64,000 nucleotides of DNA from Oceanicaulis sp. (GTDB lineage: Bacteria > Pseudomonadota > Alphaproteobacteria > Caulobacterales > Maricaulaceae). The notes under the pieces were generated by a model that searched no databases, was not told the DNA's origin, and was given only the letters and a program-made list of their open reading frames with translations. Made by a program: the position numbers and the translations under genes. Shown one piece after another: positions 62,127 to 64,000 of this stretch (positions are counted from its first letter, which is position 1; each line of letters begins with the position of its first letter). The stretch spans positions 994,813-1,058,812 of the forward strand of contig CP157796.1 in the NCBI GenBank assembly GCA_040112665.1, read 5' to 3'.

Positions 62127-63748
62127 GCGCGGCCGGGCCGGCCTCTGCGGGCCGCAGGGCGCTCGCCCGCTGGCGCGCGCTGAAGGGCTGGCCGCTCTAC
62201 GCGGCGCTGTTCGCGCTGGGCGCTCTCGGCGTGTTCGCGCATGCGCCCTACCACTCCCAGCCCGTCCTGATCGCCGGCTATGTCGCGCTGGTCTGGAGCC
62301 TGGACGCGTCTCGGCGCACCGCTCGGCCATGGCGCGCGGGTTTCGCCCGCGCCTGGTGGTTCGGCGCGGGCCAGTTCCTGGCCGGCACGTTCTGGGTTGC
62401 GAACGCCTTCCTCGTAAGCGCGGGCGATCACGCCTGGCTGATCTGGGCGCCGCTCATTCTCCTGCCGGGCGGGCTGGCGCTGTTCTGGGGCGCGGCCGGC
62501 GCGCTCTACGCCCGTTTCGCGCCCTCCGGCCCCGAGCGCGTCTGCGTGTTCGCCGCGCTGTTCCTGATCGCCGAGCTTCTGCGCGCCACGATCCTTTCAG
62601 GCTTTCCCTGGAACCTGCCGGGCCATGTCTTCGCCGCAGGCGGCGCGGTGAGCCAGGCCGCAGCGCTGGCGGGCGCGTTCGGGCTGAGCGCGCTCGTGCT
62701 TTTCGCTTTCGCCGCGCCCGCAGCGCTCGCCGGACCGGGCGCCGCCTGGCGGCGCGCCGCGCCTGCGCTGACGGGGCTCGCTTTGCTCATCGGGGCGTGG
62801 AGCTTCGGTGCGATCAGGCTTGCGGACGCGGACGTGCGGGAAACCGGCCTGACCGTCCGGGTCGTCCAGCTCGCCATCGAGCAGGCCGACAAGCGGTTCG
62901 AGCGCCGCGAGGCGATCCTGGAAGACTATCTCGACCTTTCCGCGCAGCCGGGTCTCGAGGCGGTGGACGTGCTGGTCTGGCCTGAGGGAGCGATTCCCGC
63001 TCTGCTCCTGCGCGATCGCGCCCTGCTCGAACGCATTCGCGACAGATTGTCGCATAATCTCATTCTCGTAACCGGTACGACCCGGGCCGAGGCGGGCGAA
63101 GGCGGCGCGCCGGACGCCTACTTCAACGCGCTCGCAGTTCTCCAGATAGACGAAGCTGTGACCCTTAGAGCGGTCTACGACAAGGTGAAACTCGTCCCCT
63201 TCGGCGAGAGCAATCCGGTTCATGCGCTGACCCGTCCGCTGGGGCTGGACACGCTCAGCCAGTGGGGCGCGGCCTACACACCGGGGCCCGGCGCGCGGAC
63301 CCTGTCAGATACCGGGCTGCCACCGTTTTCTCCGCTGATATGCTATGAAGTGGTGTATGCCCGCTTCGCGCCGCGCGGCGTGGATCGGGCGAACTGGCTC
63401 GTCAACGTGTCCAACGATTCCTGGTACGGAAACACCACCGGACCGCGACAGCACTTCAACCAGGCGCGATATCGCGCGATCGAGGAGGGCCTTCCGATGG
63501 TGCGGGCGGCGTCGAAAGGCGTTTCAGGACAGATCGATCCGTATGGACGCCCTGTACAGGTCCTCGGGCTCGACGCGAACGCGGCATTGGACTTTCGATT
63601 GCTTGAGCCGCGCGGGGAAACTATTTACGCCCGGCATGGAGACTGGCCCTGGTTGAGCGTGTTCAGCTTGCTACTTCTGGGGCTCGGCTTGCTTCTGCGC
63701 CGGTCAGGGGCGGCGGATCCCGCCGATGGCGTACGGCGCCGTGTGTAA
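62123..63748 (+). CDS. lnt: Apolipoprotein N-acyltransferase
   Basis: A 541-aa inner-membrane enzyme adding the third acyl chain to lipoproteins. GTG start overlaps corC (GTGA). About seven TM helices, with the nitrilase-like domain at about 245-500: catalytic Glu in LVWPEGAIPALLLRD, Lys in AVYDKVKLVPFGE, Cys in PLICYEVVYARF, then VSNDSWYGNTTGPRQH. Two lipoprotein pathway users (lptE, mltA) are in the window. Confidence 0.95.
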   Translation: MSAAGPASAGRRALARWRALKGWPLYAALFALGALGVFAHAPYHSQPVLIAGYVALVWSLDASRRTARPWRAGFARAWWFGAGQFLAGTFWVANAFLVSAGDHAWLIWAPLILLPGGLALFWGAAGALYARFAPSGPERVCVFAALFLIAELLRATILSGFPWNLPGHVFAAGGAVSQAAALAGAFGLSALVLFAFAAPAALAGPGAAWRRAAPALTGLALLIGAWSFGAIRLADADVRETGLTVRVVQLAIEQADKRFERREAILEDYLDLSAQPGLEAVDVLVWPEGAIPALLLRDRALLERIRDRLSHNLILVTGTTRAEAGEGGAPDAYFNALAVLQIDEAVTLRAVYDKVKLVPFGESNPVHALTRPLGLDTLSQWGAAYTPGPGARTLSDTGLPPFSPLICYEVVYARFAPRGVDRANWLVNVSNDSWYGNTTGPRQHFNQARYRAIEEGLPMVRAASKGVSGQIDPYGRPVQVLGLDANAALDFRLLEPRGETIYARHGDWPWLSVFSLLLLGLGLLLRRSGAADPADGVRRRV

Positions 63749-63808
63749 CTGTTTATGGGCCGAACCCGTGTATGGTGCGGCCAGTTTGTCGATAGGGAAC
63801 AGCCTGCA

Positions 63809-64000
63809 ATGAGCAACACACCCAATCCCCGCGGTCCGAACGCCGTCGACCGCCATGTCGGCTCGCGCGTCCGCCTGCGCCGGCAGCTTCTGAACATGAG
63901 CCAGGAAAAGCTCGGTGAAGAACTCGGGGTGACGTTCCAGCAAGTCCAGAAATACGAGCGCGGCACCAACCGGGTCGGCGCGGGGCGGCTCTGGCATCTC
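63809..64000 (+). CDS. Helix-turn-helix regulator (XRE family), cut at the window end
   Basis: From ATG 63809 the open frame continues off the window: 64 residues seen. VGSRVRLRRQLLNMSQEKLGEELGVTFQQVQKYERGTNRVGAGRL is a full XRE/Cro-type helix-turn-helix. In Caulobacter and relatives such a gene follows lnt and precedes metK, but what follows here cannot be seen. Confidence 0.85.
   Translation, partial: MSNTPNPRGPNAVDRHVGSRVRLRRQLLNMSQEKLGEELGVTFQQVQKYERGTNRVGAGRLWHL

Overview
The window is about 67% GC and densely coded. It reads as the origin-proximal part of an alphaproteobacterial chromosome of the Caulobacterales/Maricaulales type. Evidence: a Caulobacter-type replication origin between hemE and the DUF299 gene with a perfect CtrA box, mnmE-mnmG-rsmG-parA-parB with parS sites nearby, a CenR-like regulator, TimA, an NtrZ-like protein, and the dnaQ-coaE-aroE-maf order. 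I cannot name a genus from sequence alone.

Layout. 1-3141: a truncated universal stress protein, an unrecognised alanine-rich lipoprotein, and a PAP2 phosphatase. 3595-4711: a complete IS110-family element. Its 177-bp non-coding left end reads as a bridge RNA, with segments matching both the flanking target and the predicted circle junction. 4753-4835: a long palindromic intergenic repeat. 5095-9202: ffh (with an apparent 29-nt deletion and frameshift near its 5' end), rpsP, rimM, efp and suhB; trmD and rplS, usually found after rimM, are absent. 9249-11555: otsA-otsB (trehalose synthesis) behind a strong sigma70-like promoter. 11632-13718: a MotA/TolQ-like plus MotB/OmpA-like pair. 13794-16056: a two-subunit Na+/solute symporter. 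16177-21030: btuBFCD (vitamin B12 uptake) under a cobalamin riboswitch. 21123-25292: rho, hemJ, hemH and hemE, all transcribed leftward.

25293-25785 is the predicted oriC. Genes flanking it diverge: hemE/hemH/hemJ/rho leftward, and the PPDK regulator, maf, aroE, coaE and dnaQ rightward. Then follow secB, timA, mltA, an Smr protein, a GDPD lipoprotein, a dienelactone hydrolase, and the segregation/tRNA-modification block mnmE-mnmG-rsmG-parA-parB. That block carries three perfect 16-bp parS sites inside coding sequence. A degenerate fourth site lies in btuD, left of the origin.

40322-48741 holds holA-lptE-DUF3576, a porin-like protein, an NtrZ-like protein, a ThiE-like protein, yggS, an L,D-transpeptidase, cenR, xthA and a hypothetical gene. 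49062-57243 holds a GGDEF-EAL protein, a PfkB kinase, an ATP-grasp protein, a membrane protein, Usp, Nfu, a nitroreductase, tsaB and a HAD phosphatase. 57280-64000 is the conserved rimI-fur-miaB-phoH-ybeY-corC-lnt series, ending in a truncated HTH regulator. Many genes overlap by 4 bp, and three convergent pairs share a single CTAG as both stop codons.

I saw no phage, CRISPR array, tRNA, rRNA or defence island. The most interesting elements are the IS110 bridge RNA with readable guides, the oriC/parS architecture, the ffh lesion, the uncharacterised proton-motor pair, and two unexplained non-coding stretches (upstream of cenR, and downstream of the GGDEF-EAL gene).
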